NCBI RefSeq assembly: GCF_003386205.1
Contig: NZ_QRDY01000003.1
Span: forward strand, 416,334-480,333
Length of the DNA stretch: 64,000 nt
From: Cohnella lupini
GTDB lineage: Bacteria > Bacillota > Bacilli > Paenibacillales > Paenibacillaceae
Direction: 5' to 3'
Shown: in pieces, positions 39,792-49,214 of the stretch
Layout: every line of letters starts with the position of its first letter
Position numbering within the stretch: the stretch's first letter is position 1
Made by a program: the position numbers and the translations under genes
The notes under the pieces: generated by a model
The model's input: only the letters and a program-made list of their open reading frames with translations
The model's database searches: none
Told to the model about the DNA's origin: nothing

Positions 39792-40325
39792 ATGAAAATC
39801 GTCATTATAGCCGGCTCGAACCGGCGCATTTCTTCCAGCACGGCTATGGCCCGATATGTGGGAGACAGACTCGCGCTTAGCGGACATCGGGTGGAATTAT
39901 GGGATATGCACCTTCAGCCGTTGCCCTTCTACGATCCGGATGCGGATGTACAAACCGAAGCGGTCGCGCGGCTATCGGACTTGGTTGCAGCCTCGGATGC
40001 GATCGTGCTCGCAACGCCGGAATATCACGGCAGCGTGTCCGGAGTGCTCAAGAATGCTCTGGATTACTTGGACGGGGACCATTTCAGCGGTAAAATGGTA
40101 CTATGTGTAAGCTCGGCAGGCGGTGCCGTTGGCGTTAGCTCGTTACAACATCTGCAAGCGATCGTCCGTAACGTTCACGGCGTCAATTGCCCGGAATGGA
40201 TAAGTATCGGCGGTGACCAACGCCGCTTCGACGAGACCGGCGAACCTTTCCAGCCCTCGGTCAAAGCCCGGGTCGATCGAGTTCTGAATACCTTCGTAAA
40301 GCTAGCGGGCCTCTTGAGAAGTTAG
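39792..40325 (+). CDS. NAD(P)H-dependent FMN reductase family protein
   Basis: Flavodoxin-like flavoprotein oxidoreductase of the FMN_red/azoreductase family. The N-terminal phosphate-binding loop reads AGSNRRISSS (near residue 7) and the flavin-contact motif ATPEYHGSVSGVLKNALDYL lies near 75-94. The 177 residues match. Substrate (quinones, azo dyes, chromate or flavin) cannot be told. It is a single-gene unit with its own promoter-like sequence and a bidirectional terminator. Confidence 0.85.
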   Translation: MKIVIIAGSNRRISSSTAMARYVGDRLALSGHRVELWDMHLQPLPFYDPDADVQTEAVARLSDLVAASDAIVLATPEYHGSVSGVLKNALDYLDGDHFSGKMVLCVSSAGGAVGVSSLQHLQAIVRNVHGVNCPEWISIGGDQRRFDETGEPFQPSVKARVDRVLNTFVKLAGLLRS

Positions 40326-40333
40326 GCAATGTC

Positions 40334-40371
40334 ACAAAAGCTGACGTGAATTTCACAACGTCAGCTTTTGT
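40334..40371 (+). terminator. Terminator after the FMN reductase gene
   Basis: ACAAAAGCTGACGT pairs perfectly with ACGTCAGCTTTTGT (14 bp) around a 10-nt loop, so the T tract is part of the stem. Confidence 0.8.
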
Positions 40372-40407
40372 ATGTAATTTGCCCTAGCGCGGAATCCTAA
40401 ATTCCAT

Positions 40408-40458
40408 TATAATAGCGGATATGAGAACAAAATTTCATTTTGTCTGAACATAATTTCA
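40408..40458 (+). promoter_or_regulatory. deoR promoter region with two DeoR-type operators
   Basis: A TATAAT at 40408-40413 (weak -35) is followed by two near-identical elements, GAACAAAATTTCA at 40425-40437 and GAACATAATTTCA at 40446-40458. Each is a GAA-N6-TTC dyad resembling the published B. subtilis DeoR operator. Their starts are exactly 21 bp apart, two helical turns, as expected for cooperative binding. A further dyad ACAAAAT-TTC-ATTTTGT overlaps the first. Confidence 0.65.
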
Positions 40459-40479
40459 AAAATTTGCAATCTGAATGGT

Positions 40480-41433
40480 GTGACCTTGTTGGATAACGAC
40501 AAAATCAAAAAGGTAATCGAAGCGGCTAAGCTTTATTATCAATTGGATTACAGCCAGAATGAAATTGCAGACGCTCTTGGCGTATCAAGGCCTACGGTTT
40601 CCCGGCTTCTTCAGCAAGCGAAGGCGGAAGGGATCGTAACGATCGAAATCAAAGATCCGACGGAGGACGTCGCCGTTCTAAGAAATTTACTTAAGGAAAA
40701 GTATCAGTTAAAGAACGTTATCGTCGCGTTTACTCCTACATACGAAGAAAGCATCGTGAAAAAATATATCGGGCAAGCGGCGGCAGCTTACGTAACCGAA
40801 TTGGCCAAAGACGGTGATACTATCGGTGCGTCTTGGGGTTCGACGATGTATCAGGTGGCGCTTCATCTGAAGTCGAAGTCGCTAATCAACTCCTTCGTGG
40901 TTCAATTAAACGGAGGCGTTAGCGATGCGGACGTTCAGATTTCCCCTTCGGAAATCGTTCATTTGTTCGGCAGAGCATTTAACGTTACGCCGTATTTCAT
41001 GTATTTGCCCGCGATCGTGGATCATATCCTCGTGAAGCAATCGATGCTTACGGATCGTCACATCCGCAGAGTCATGGATATGGGGAAAGGCGCGAATATC
41101 GCCGTGTTCACCGCCGGCTCGCCCACTCCGGATTCCGTTCTGATCAATTCGAATTATTTCCGAGAAGAAGAGCTCGAGATTATCAAAACGAAGGCCGTCG
41201 GGGACATTTGCTCTCGCTACTACGATAGCAACGGAGAGATTTGCCTGCCGAGCTTGAACGATCGAACGGTCGGAATCGAATTGGCCGATTTGCGCACCAA
41301 GGAGCATTCCATACTCGTGGCGGGCGGCTCGTCCAAAGTAAATGCCATATACGGGGCGTTAAGAGGGAAGTATGGAAACACGCTAGTGACGGATCAAATC
41401 ACCGCGAAAGCATTGCTTAAAAAATTGGACTAA
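40480..41433 (+). CDS. deoR: SorC/DeoR-type sugar-binding transcriptional regulator
   Basis: Repressor of the deoxyribonucleoside operon, related to B. subtilis DeoR (not E. coli DeoR). The N-terminal helix-turn-helix reads [26 protein letters not shown] (about residues 24-49, given in part). The C-terminal sugar-phosphate-binding domain (about 60-317) has [15 protein letters not shown] and ends LLKKLD. The effector is presumably deoxyribose 5-phosphate. The start has no clear SD: GTG 40480 is taken, with TTG 40486 or 40489 possible. deoC follows 16 bp downstream, so it is autoregulated with its targets. Confidence 0.85.
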   Translation: MTLLDNDKIKKVIEAAKLYYQLDYSQNEIADALGVSRPTVSRLLQQAKAEGIVTIEIKDPTEDVAVLRNLLKEKYQLKNVIVAFTPTYEESIVKKYIGQAAAAYVTELAKDGDTIGASWGSTMYQVALHLKSKSLINSFVVQLNGGVSDADVQISPSEIVHLFGRAFNVTPYFMYLPAIVDHILVKQSMLTDRHIRRVMDMGKGANIAVFTAGSPTPDSVLINSNYFREEELEIIKTKAVGDICSRYYDSNGEICLPSLNDRTVGIELADLRTKEHSILVAGGSSKVNAIYGALRGKYGNTLVTDQITAKALLKKLD

Positions 41434-41449
41434 CGGGAGAGATGACAAT

Positions 41450-42121
41450 ATGACGCCTGAACAAATCGCCGGAATGATCGATCATACTTTGTTGAGCGCG
41501 GTAAGTACGGAATCGGAAATTATCCGGATATGCGGCGAAGCGAAGCAATATGGCTTCGCGACTGTATGCGTCAACCCTTTCTGGGTTCCGCTCGCATCGC
41601 GCGAATTAGCGGGCAGCACCGTCGGGCTGACGACCGTTATCGGATTTCCGCTAGGAGCGAGCAGAACCGAATCGAAAGCAGCGGAAGCCGCGGATGCGAT
41701 ACAAGCAGGCGCTACCGAGATCGATATGGTACTTAACGTTGGAGCTTTGAAATCCGGACTTGTCGCGGCCGTCAAACGTGATATCGAAGCCGTCGTAAGT
41801 GTATGCAAGGGTAAAGCGCTCGTGAAAGTCATAATCGAAACCTGCTATCTATCCGACGAAGAGAAGCAGCAGGCATCCTTGCTCTGCAAAGAAGCCGGAG
41901 CGGATTTCGTGAAGACGTCGACGGGATTCGGCACGGGCGGCGCGACCGTCGAGGATATCGCCTTAATCCGTCATGTCGTCGGTCCTGATATGGGAATTAA
42001 AGCATCCGGCGGGGTGCGTGATCTGGAGATCGCCCGCAAATTGATTCAAGCGGGTGCGACGAGATTAGGCGCCAGCTCCTCGATCGCGATCGTAACGGGC
42101 GGAGTCGGACAGGGGTATTGA
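41450..42121 (+). CDS. deoC: Deoxyribose-phosphate aldolase
   Basis: Class I aldolase that splits 2-deoxyribose 5-phosphate to glyceraldehyde 3-phosphate and acetaldehyde. The Schiff-base lysine lies in [14 protein letters not shown] (near residue 153), with the second lysine in IKASGGVR (near 184). IDHTLLSA at the N-terminus and [14 protein letters not shown] are typical. The 223 residues match B. subtilis Dra. It is the second gene of the deoR operon. Confidence 0.96.
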   Translation: MTPEQIAGMIDHTLLSAVSTESEIIRICGEAKQYGFATVCVNPFWVPLASRELAGSTVGLTTVIGFPLGASRTESKAAEAADAIQAGATEIDMVLNVGALKSGLVAAVKRDIEAVVSVCKGKALVKVIIETCYLSDEEKQQASLLCKEAGADFVKTSTGFGTGGATVEDIALIRHVVGPDMGIKASGGVRDLEIARKLIQAGATRLGASSSIAIVTGGVGQGY

Positions 42122-42159
42122 ACCAAGTTGGATAGCGCAATGCAAGGAGGGAACGAGCA

Positions 42160-43461
42160 ATGAGAACCGTCGATTTAATTACTAAAAAGCGCGATGGCGG
42201 CGAGTTGACCGAAACCGAAATCAACGAGCTCATTCGAGGATATACAGAGGGTTCGATACCGGACTATCAAATGTCGGCGATGGCGATGGCTATTTTTTTT
42301 CGGGGGATGACCCCGCAGGAAAGAGCCGATCTGACGATGGCGATGGTGCACTCCGGAGAAACGATCGACCTGTCCGAGATTTCCGGCATTAAAGTTGATA
42401 AGCACAGTACCGGCGGCGTGGGAGATACGACAACGTTAGTTCTGGCTCCTCTCGTCGCTTCAATCGGCGTTCCGGTCGCCAAGATGTCGGGACGGGGATT
42501 GGGACATACGGGAGGCACGATCGACAAGCTGGAGTCCATCCCCGGCTTTCACGTCGAAATCGACAATCGGACGTTTATCGAGCTCGTGAACCGTAACGGC
42601 GTTGCGGTCATCGGCCAGAGCGATAATCTTACACCGGCCGATAAGAAGCTATACGGACTGCGCGACGTAACGGGAACGGTAAACTCCATTCCCTTGATCG
42701 CAAGCTCCATCATGAGCAAGAAAATCGCATCCGGAGCGGACGCGATCGTACTCGACGTAAAAACCGGAGACGGCGCCTTCATGAAGGAAATGTCAGAATC
42801 CGAAGAGCTGGCCGCGTGCATGGTCGATATCGGCAACCGGGTAGGTCGCCGGACCATTGCCGTGTTGTCTGATATGAGCCAGCCGCTTGGCAATGCAATC
42901 GGCAATGCGCTTGAGGTACAAGAAGCGATAGATACGCTTCGGGGCATCGGGCCGGAGGATTTGACCGAGCTATGTTTGACGTTAGGTAGCCACATGGCTG
43001 TCTTATCCGGCGTGGCTTCGAACGAACAAGAAGCCCGCGAGCTGTTAGCGAAGTCCATCTCTAACGGTCAAGCTCTGGAGAAATTCAAGACGTTCATATC
43101 TGAGCAGGGCGGCGATGCTTCCGTCGTGGATCGCCCGGAATTGCTGCCTCAAGCGAAATTCAAGATCGAGGTACCGTCGAAGGAAGCGGGTTTCATTGCG
43201 AAGATAGCCGCCGAGAACATAGGGCTTGCCGCTATGCTGCTTGGAGCGGGGCGAGCGACCAAGGAATCGAAGATCGATCTGGCAGTCGGAATCGTGCTTC
43301 ATAAGAAGATCGGGGACCGCGTGGAAGCCGGCGAATCGCTTGCTACCATTCACGCGAATAACGAATCGGTCGAACAAGTCGTCGCGAAGATTTTTGAATC
43401 CGTTCAAGTACAAGCTTCACCGGTTACTCCGCCTCCTCTCCTAGTCGGAGAAGTGAAATAG
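42160..43461 (+). CDS. pdp: Pyrimidine-nucleoside phosphorylase
   Basis: Phosphorolyses uridine, thymidine and deoxyuridine to base and (deoxy)ribose 1-phosphate. The 433 residues include [17 protein letters not shown] (near 81-97) for phosphate binding, [18 protein letters not shown] (near 108-125), the family signature, and KTGDGAFMK near 204. The C-terminal hammerhead domain has [16 protein letters not shown] [24 protein letters not shown] precedes the ATG. It matches the dra-nupC-pdp context of B. subtilis without nupC. Confidence 0.95.
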   Translation: MRTVDLITKKRDGGELTETEINELIRGYTEGSIPDYQMSAMAMAIFFRGMTPQERADLTMAMVHSGETIDLSEISGIKVDKHSTGGVGDTTTLVLAPLVASIGVPVAKMSGRGLGHTGGTIDKLESIPGFHVEIDNRTFIELVNRNGVAVIGQSDNLTPADKKLYGLRDVTGTVNSIPLIASSIMSKKIASGADAIVLDVKTGDGAFMKEMSESEELAACMVDIGNRVGRRTIAVLSDMSQPLGNAIGNALEVQEAIDTLRGIGPEDLTELCLTLGSHMAVLSGVASNEQEARELLAKSISNGQALEKFKTFISEQGGDASVVDRPELLPQAKFKIEVPSKEAGFIAKIAAENIGLAAMLLGAGRATKESKIDLAVGIVLHKKIGDRVEAGESLATIHANNESVEQVVAKIFESVQVQASPVTPPPLLVGEVK

Positions 43462-43464
43462 GCG

Positions 43465-43492
43465 TTGAACATAGACAACCAATTGGTAAAAT
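43465..43492 (+). promoter_or_regulatory. Possible internal promoter before punA
   Basis: TTGAAC at 43465-43470, 16 bp, TAAAAT at 43487-43492 with the extended -10 TGG. It may give punA and the transporter genes transcription independent of DeoR. Confidence 0.4.
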
Positions 43493-43524
43493 TGGGTATA
43501 CTTTAAAAAGGGGGGTGAATTGAA

Positions 43525-44346
43525 ATGGGCCAGTTGCTTCACAGAATGGATGAGGCGAAAACCTATATTCAGTCACGGATTTCCGTTCAACCTCAAGTCG
43601 GTCTAATATTAGGATCCGGTTTGGGAGAACTCGCCGACGACATTCAAGACGCTGTCCGGATTCCTTACGAATCGATTCCGCATTTTCCGGTTTCGACGGT
43701 CGAAGGCCATGCGGGCCAGCTCGTGACAGGCCGATTACATAATAAGACTGTCATCGCGATGCAAGGGCGGTTTCATTATTATGAAGGCTATTCCATGCAG
43801 GAGGTTACCTTTCCCGTACGCGTTATGAAAGCGTTGGGGGTTGACCATCTGATCGTGACTAATGCGTGCGGCGGTATGAATCCCGACTTCAAACCAGGTG
43901 ATCTCATGCTGATCCAGGACCATTTGAACATGACGGGCGCTAATCCGCTCATCGGGCAGAATGAGCCGGCATTGGGACCGAGATTTCCGGACATGAGCCG
44001 AGCGTATACACCAGATTTGCTCGAATTAGTCCGCGAAACTGCAAAGTCGTTAGGCATCGGTATTCAGCAAGGCGTATATGCCGGTATAACAGGACCTACC
44101 TATATGACCCCGGCGGAATTGACGATGCTGAGGAAAATGGGCGGAGACGCGGTAGGGATGTCCACGGTTCCGGAGGTCATCGTAGCTAGTCACATGGCTA
44201 TGAAGGTTATCGGAATATCCTGCGTAACGGATATGGCGATCGGAGAGCATTTGGAGCCGTTAAGCCATGAGCAGGTAATCGAAGTGGCGAATCGCACCAA
44301 ACCGATGTTTATCACTTTGGTGAAAGAGATCGTATCGCGTTTGTAG
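43525..44346 (+). CDS. punA: Purine-nucleoside phosphorylase (trimeric type)
   Basis: Splits inosine and guanosine with phosphate. The 273-residue length and text are those of the PNP/MTAP trimeric family: LILGSGLGELAD (near 27), VEGHAGQLVTGRL, MQGRFHYYEGYSM (near 90), NACGGMNPDFKPGDLM (near 114), GPTYMTPAELTMLR, GGDAVGMSTVPEVIVA (near 200), and VTDMAIG near 235. GGGGGGTG precedes the ATG. Third enzyme of the nucleoside salvage cluster. Confidence 0.95.
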   Translation: MGQLLHRMDEAKTYIQSRISVQPQVGLILGSGLGELADDIQDAVRIPYESIPHFPVSTVEGHAGQLVTGRLHNKTVIAMQGRFHYYEGYSMQEVTFPVRVMKALGVDHLIVTNACGGMNPDFKPGDLMLIQDHLNMTGANPLIGQNEPALGPRFPDMSRAYTPDLLELVRETAKSLGIGIQQGVYAGITGPTYMTPAELTMLRKMGGDAVGMSTVPEVIVASHMAMKVIGISCVTDMAIGEHLEPLSHEQVIEVANRTKPMFITLVKEIVSRL

Positions 44347-44413
44347 TCCCAAGTTTCCATTGGTTTTATGTTCCACATCCATATAACATCATTCAGAAGG
44401 AGAGAAACAAGAG

Positions 44414-45511
44414 ATGAAAAAGACGACAAAGATTTTCACGGGAGTCATGCTGATTGCTTCCCTGGCCCTTACGGCTTGCGGAGCGAAGAACAACAACAAC
44501 GAGGGCGGAGCTAGCGGAAGCGCAAGCCCGAGCGCAAGCCCGAGCGCAAGTGCAAGCGTAAGCGCAAGTCCAAGCGCATCTAGCGATGCGAGCGCCAAAG
44601 ACATGAAATTCGCGATGGTAACCGACGTTGGCGGAGTAAACGACAAATCGTTTAACCAAAGCGCATGGGAAGGTCTTCAGCGTCTTGAGAAAGATACGGG
44701 CGCAAGCGTGAAATACCTAGAAAGCAAAGAAGCGACCAACTACTTGACGAACATCAACCAATTCGTTCGCGACAAGTACGATCTGACTTGGGGGATCGGC
44801 TTCTTGATGGTCGATGCGATTAAAGATGCTGCCGCCAAGAACCCGGACTCCAAGCTTGCGATTATCGATAACGTAGTCGAAGCGCCGAACGTAGCTTCCG
44901 TTACATTCGCCGAGAACGAAGGCGCGTACCTTGTTGGCGTAGTAGCCGGTCTTACAACGAAAACGAACAAAATCGGTTTCGTAGGCGGTATCGACATCCC
45001 AGTCATCAAACGTTTCGAGGTTGGGTTCGTAGCGGGCGTTGCAGCGGTAAATCCGGATGCGAAAGTTACGATCAACTACACTGGCGCATTCGATAAAGCC
45101 GACTTGGGTAAAGCAGCCGCGGCGTCCATCTACAACGATGGAGCGGATATTATTTTCCACGCAGCCGGAGGTACCGGTAACGGCGTATTTAACGAAGCGA
45201 AAGAACGCTTCAAAGCAGGCAAAAAAGTATGGGTTATCGGCGTAGATAAAGACCAATCCCTGGAATTCGGCGACGACGTGACGTTAACGTCGATGTTGAA
45301 AGAAGTAGACGAAGCCGTATATCGCGTTTCCCAAGAAATGATTGCCGGAAAATTCCCTGCAGGCGTTGTTACGACGCTTGGACTGAAAGACAATGCCGTC
45401 GGCTTGCCTGAGACTTCCACCAAGAACGTATCCAAAGAAATCTTGGATAAAGTGGAAGAGTACAAAGCAAAAATCATCAGCGGCGAAATCACGGTACCTA
45501 CCGCACAGTAA
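44414..45511 (+). CDS. nupN: BMP-family nucleoside-binding lipoprotein
   Basis: Substrate-binding lipoprotein of a nucleoside ABC importer (PnrA/BmpA/NupN family). The signal peptide ends in the lipobox LTAC (Cys near residue 22). A Ser/Ala/Pro repeat linker (about 35-57) separates the lipid anchor from the fold. The domain has FAMVTDVGGVNDKSFNQSAWEGL, VAGLTTKTNKIGFVGG and WVIGVDKDQ, typical of the family. AGAAGGAGAG precedes the ATG. Guanosine specificity is inferred from B. subtilis NupNOPQ and from punA upstream. Confidence 0.9.
   Translation: MKKTTKIFTGVMLIASLALTACGAKNNNNEGGASGSASPSASPSASASVSASPSASSDASAKDMKFAMVTDVGGVNDKSFNQSAWEGLQRLEKDTGASVKYLESKEATNYLTNINQFVRDKYDLTWGIGFLMVDAIKDAAAKNPDSKLAIIDNVVEAPNVASVTFAENEGAYLVGVVAGLTTKTNKIGFVGGIDIPVIKRFEVGFVAGVAAVNPDAKVTINYTGAFDKADLGKAAAASIYNDGADIIFHAAGGTGNGVFNEAKERFKAGKKVWVIGVDKDQSLEFGDDVTLTSMLKEVDEAVYRVSQEMIAGKFPAGVVTTLGLKDNAVGLPETSTKNVSKEILDKVEEYKAKIISGEITVPTAQ
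44518..44580 (+). repeat. Tandem repeat encoding the lipoprotein linker
   Basis: Imperfect copies of a 12-bp unit AGCGCAAGCCCG encode Ser-Ala-Ser-Pro repeats. Such slippage-prone linkers vary in length between strains. Confidence 0.7.
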
Positions 45512-45537
45512 TTAATAACCAAACAAAGGGTGCTAAT

Positions 45538-47094
45538 ATGGAACAGGCGAGAACGGTCGTAGAAATGCGAAATATTACGAAACGTTTCCCCGGCATCGTC
45601 GCCAACGACAACGTCAACTTCAAGCTGAGCAAGGGCGAGATTCACGCCCTTCTCGGCGAGAACGGCGCCGGTAAATCGACGTTGATGAACATCTTGTTCG
45701 GGCTATATCAGCCGGAAGAAGGGGAAATCTTCGTAAATGAGCAAGAGGTCGCCATTGACGGGCCTAACAAAGCGATCAAACTCGGTATCGGTATGGTGCA
45801 TCAGCATTTTAAGCTGGTGCACCCTTTTACCGTAACGGAGAACATTATTCTTGGGAGCGAACCTAAGAAGTGGTTAGGTCTTGCGGTCAATAAAAAGCTA
45901 GCATACGAGCAAGTGGGCAATCTTTCCAAGCAGTACGGTTTAAATGTGGATCCTTATGCCAGGATCGATGAGATATCGGTCGGAATGCAGCAAAGGGTTG
46001 AAATATTGAAGACTTTATATCGCGGCGCGGACATCTTGATCTTCGATGAACCGACGGCTGTTCTGACGCCACAAGAAATCAGCGAATTGCTGGTTATCAT
46101 GCGTAATCTTGTACAACAAGGCAAGTCCATCGTATTGATTACACACAAACTTAAGGAAATTATGGCGATTGCCGACACGGTCACGATCGTGCGTCGGGGC
46201 AAAGTCATTGACAGCTTGCCGGTAGCGGGAACGAATCCGAACCAATTGGCTGAGAAGATGGTCGGACGCGAAGTGTCGCTCAAGCTTGATAAAAAGGTTG
46301 CCGTACTGGGCGACCCCGTACTAGAGGTCAAGGATTTAGTCGTGAAGGGCAGATCGGGTTTAAATGCCTTGAACGAAACCTCCTTCGTGTTGAAACGGGG
46401 CGAAATTCTAGGTATTGCCGGCGTAGAAGGAAACGGACAAAGCGAACTGATCGAAGCCTTAACGGGATTGCGGTCGGTAGCCGCCGGTTCGATCCGGATC
46501 TCCGGAGTTGAAGTAGCGGGTGAATCGCCTCGGAAAATATCCGAAGCGGGGATATCCCTGATTCCGGAAGATCGCCACAAGCACGGCCTCGTTCTTGATT
46601 TCCCCGTTCGCGAGAATATGGTACTGGAAACTTATTATCAGCCCCAGTTCAATAAGAATGGATTCATGGACTTCGATGCCATCGATGAGCATGCTACGCG
46701 ATTAGTGAAAGAATTCGACGTTCGGACGCCTACGATCATGACCGAAGCCCGGGCATTGTCGGGCGGGAATCAACAGAAGGCGATTATCGCCAGGGAAGTG
46801 GACAAAAATCCGGACGTGTTGATTGCCGCGCAGCCAACTCGCGGACTAGACGTCGGCGCGATCGAGTTCATTCATAAGAGACTCGTCGAGCAACGCAATA
46901 TGGGCAAAGCCGTTCTGTTAGTATCCTACGAGTTGGAAGAGATACTGCAACTGTCGGATCGGATTGCGGTTATTTACGAAGGACGCATCGTCGGCGAAGT
47001 AAATCCTGCAGAGACCAACGATCAGGAGTTAGGACTGATGATGACGGACTACAAACAACCGCAAGGAGGCTCGAACATTGAACAAGCTGATTAA
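45538..47094 (+). CDS. nupO: Nucleoside ABC transporter, ATP-binding protein
   Basis: Fused two-domain ATPase of the simple-sugar/nucleoside type (518 residues). The first domain has Walker A GENGAGKST near residue 37 and Walker B ILIFDEPTAVLT near 162. The second domain has a degenerate P-loop (GVEGNGQSELIEAL) and a signature LSGGNQQKAIIAREV, as usual for this subfamily. NupP starts inside its 3' end with a 17-bp overlap, so translation is coupled. Confidence 0.93.
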   Translation: MEQARTVVEMRNITKRFPGIVANDNVNFKLSKGEIHALLGENGAGKSTLMNILFGLYQPEEGEIFVNEQEVAIDGPNKAIKLGIGMVHQHFKLVHPFTVTENIILGSEPKKWLGLAVNKKLAYEQVGNLSKQYGLNVDPYARIDEISVGMQQRVEILKTLYRGADILIFDEPTAVLTPQEISELLVIMRNLVQQGKSIVLITHKLKEIMAIADTVTIVRRGKVIDSLPVAGTNPNQLAEKMVGREVSLKLDKKVAVLGDPVLEVKDLVVKGRSGLNALNETSFVLKRGEILGIAGVEGNGQSELIEALTGLRSVAAGSIRISGVEVAGESPRKISEAGISLIPEDRHKHGLVLDFPVRENMVLETYYQPQFNKNGFMDFDAIDEHATRLVKEFDVRTPTIMTEARALSGGNQQKAIIAREVDKNPDVLIAAQPTRGLDVGAIEFIHKRLVEQRNMGKAVLLVSYELEEILQLSDRIAVIYEGRIVGEVNPAETNDQELGLMMTDYKQPQGGSNIEQAD

Positions 47095-48154
47095 GGCATT
47101 CACGAAGGAGTCCGCCGTTGTTCCGTTCATTGCCATCTTGCTTGGCTTGTTGTTGGGCGCGGTCATCATGCTGATCGGCGGATACGATCCGATTCTTGCT
47201 TATAAGTCGTTACTTGAAAAAGTATTCGGGAACCCTTACGATTTCGGCGAAACGCTGACGGCGATAACGCCGCTTATTTTTACGGGGTTAGCCGTGGCAT
47301 TCGCATTCCGGACCGGATTGTTCAATATCGGCGCGGAAGGGCAATTCATCATGGGAATGACCGGCGCTACGATTATCGGCGTCTCGGTTCACTTGCCGTG
47401 GTACATTCATGCTCCGCTTGCCGTGCTGGTCGGCGCTTTCTTCGGAGGTTTCTGGGGAATGATCGCCGGATACCTTAAAGCGGCCAGAGGCGTAAATGAA
47501 GTCATTACCACGATCATGTTGAACTGGATCGCGCTCCACTTATCCAATTACATCATTAACGACTACCTGCTTGAACCCGGTAAAGGCCGATCATACATGG
47601 TCGACGATTCCGCCGCGGTTACGATAGGCTGGCTTTCGCGGATATTGGACGATGCGCGCATCCATTGGGGAATGTTTTTCGCGATATTGGCAGTCATCTT
47701 CTACTATGTATTCTTGTGGAAAACGAAGCAAGGATTCGAGCTTAGGGTTGTCGGAAGCAACGCCGACGCGGCTAGGTATGCGGGGATAAACGTGAATAAA
47801 GGCATCATCAAAGCGATGTTCATATCCGGTACGCTTGCGGGATTAGCCGGCGTATTCCAAGTATTAGGCGTATTCCTTAACCAAGCCGTATCGGCCAGCC
47901 CCACAGGATATGGCTTCGACGGGATTGCCGTCGCTCTTCTGGGGGGGAATACTCCGATAGGCGTGTTTCTCGGAGCGATATTATTCGGAACGCTATCCTA
48001 TGGGGCGGCGGGAATGAGCTTCGGAGCGGACGTTCCTCCGGAAATTATTAGAATCGTCATCGGTTCCGTCATCTTCTTCGTTGCAGCGCCGGGAATTATC
48101 CGTTGGTTCATTAAGCGGACGTTCGGCAAGAAACGCAAGGGAGAGGTGATATAA
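47078..48154 (+). CDS. nupP: Nucleoside ABC transporter, permease 1
   Basis: Membrane permease of the BPD_transp_2 family, about 358 residues and eight to ten helices. TTG 47078 is supported by AAGGAGG 8 nt upstream. GLFNIGAEGQFIMG (near residue 82) and FELRVVGSNADAARYAGI (near 220) are typical of nucleoside permeases of the NupP/YufP type. It overlaps nupO by 17 bp and ends directly before nupQ. Confidence 0.92.
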   Translation: MNKLIKAFTKESAVVPFIAILLGLLLGAVIMLIGGYDPILAYKSLLEKVFGNPYDFGETLTAITPLIFTGLAVAFAFRTGLFNIGAEGQFIMGMTGATIIGVSVHLPWYIHAPLAVLVGAFFGGFWGMIAGYLKAARGVNEVITTIMLNWIALHLSNYIINDYLLEPGKGRSYMVDDSAAVTIGWLSRILDDARIHWGMFFAILAVIFYYVFLWKTKQGFELRVVGSNADAARYAGINVNKGIIKAMFISGTLAGLAGVFQVLGVFLNQAVSASPTGYGFDGIAVALLGGNTPIGVFLGAILFGTLSYGAAGMSFGADVPPEIIRIVIGSVIFFVAAPGIIRWFIKRTFGKKRKGEVI

Positions 48155-49114
48155 ATGGACGTGGCAACGCTTGGGAATATGCTTAACACCGCCTTCGTAT
48201 TCTCCACCGCGCTTATTCTTGCGGCACTTGGCGGCATCATATCCGAACGTTCGGGTATCGTGAACATCGGTTTGGAAGGCCTCATGACCGCCGGCGCTTT
48301 CGCCGCGGCCGTGTCAGCGTTCCATGCGCAGGAAGCGGGATACGGAAGCGCATCGCCGTGGATCGGAATGTTCGCCGGGGCGCTGTTCGGCGTACTCTTC
48401 GCTTTAATTCATGCGGTAGCGACCATAACCTTCCGTGCGGATCAGGTCGTTAGCGGCATCGTCATTAACTTCATCGCGGCCGGATCGACTCTATATCTGG
48501 TCAAGCTGTTGTTCGAAGGCGCCGGCGAGACCTCGTTGGTCGACGAAGTATTCCATAAGGTCAAAATTCCTTTTCTGTCGGATATTCCGATTATCGGAGA
48601 AGGTCTGTTCAATTCCTACCCGACCACGTATCTTGCTCTGATCTTGGTCGGTATCGTCTATTACGCGTTATACAAGACGCCTTTCGGGCTCCGTCTTCGT
48701 TCCGTTGGCGAGCACCCGAGCGCCGCGGACACGGTAGGCATCAAGGTCCTCAGAATGCGTTACACGGCTGTGCTGCTAAGCGGAGTATTGGCTGGGCTTG
48801 GCGGGGCAACGATCGCCATGACGACTACGGGAACCTTCTCGCATAACACGATATCCGGTCAGGGGTTTATCGCGCTTGCCGCCGTTATTTTCGGAAAATG
48901 GAATCCGCTCGGCGCTCTAGGTGCCGCTTTATTCTTCGGTTTCGCGCAGTCGATCAACAACGTGCTGCAATTGTTCGATTTCTCGTCGCAGATTCCTTCG
49001 GAGTTCATCTATATGCTGCCTTACGTGTTGACTATTCTCATTCTAGTCGGCGCCGTAGGTCGATCTAAAGCGCCAAGCGCATTGGGAGAACCGTATTTCC
49101 AAGGGAAAAGGTAA
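48155..49114 (+). CDS. nupQ: Nucleoside ABC transporter, permease 2
   Basis: Second permease, 319 residues. GGIISERSGIVNIGLEGLM near the N-terminus and FGLRLRSVGEHPSAADTVGI (near 184) are family motifs. ATG 48155 directly follows the nupP stop and GGGAGAGG lies upstream. A hairpin terminator follows, closing the nucleoside operon. Confidence 0.93.
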   Translation: MDVATLGNMLNTAFVFSTALILAALGGIISERSGIVNIGLEGLMTAGAFAAAVSAFHAQEAGYGSASPWIGMFAGALFGVLFALIHAVATITFRADQVVSGIVINFIAAGSTLYLVKLLFEGAGETSLVDEVFHKVKIPFLSDIPIIGEGLFNSYPTTYLALILVGIVYYALYKTPFGLRLRSVGEHPSAADTVGIKVLRMRYTAVLLSGVLAGLGGATIAMTTTGTFSHNTISGQGFIALAAVIFGKWNPLGALGAALFFGFAQSINNVLQLFDFSSQIPSEFIYMLPYVLTILILVGAVGRSKAPSALGEPYFQGKR

Positions 49115-49131
49115 GCAAATATTCAGCAACA

Positions 49132-49166
49132 TTAAAAGGCTGTCCCACTCGGGACAGCCTTTAATA
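49132..49166 (+). terminator. Terminator of the nucleoside operon
   Basis: AAAGGCTGTCCC at 49135-49146 and GGGACAGCCTTT at 49151-49162 form a perfect 12-bp stem with loop ACTC. The T tract is short. Confidence 0.75.
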
Positions 49167-49214
49167 TATTCCGTTCTGTAGTTATGAGCAAGGAAATAAG
49201 AAATAATGGCCCAA

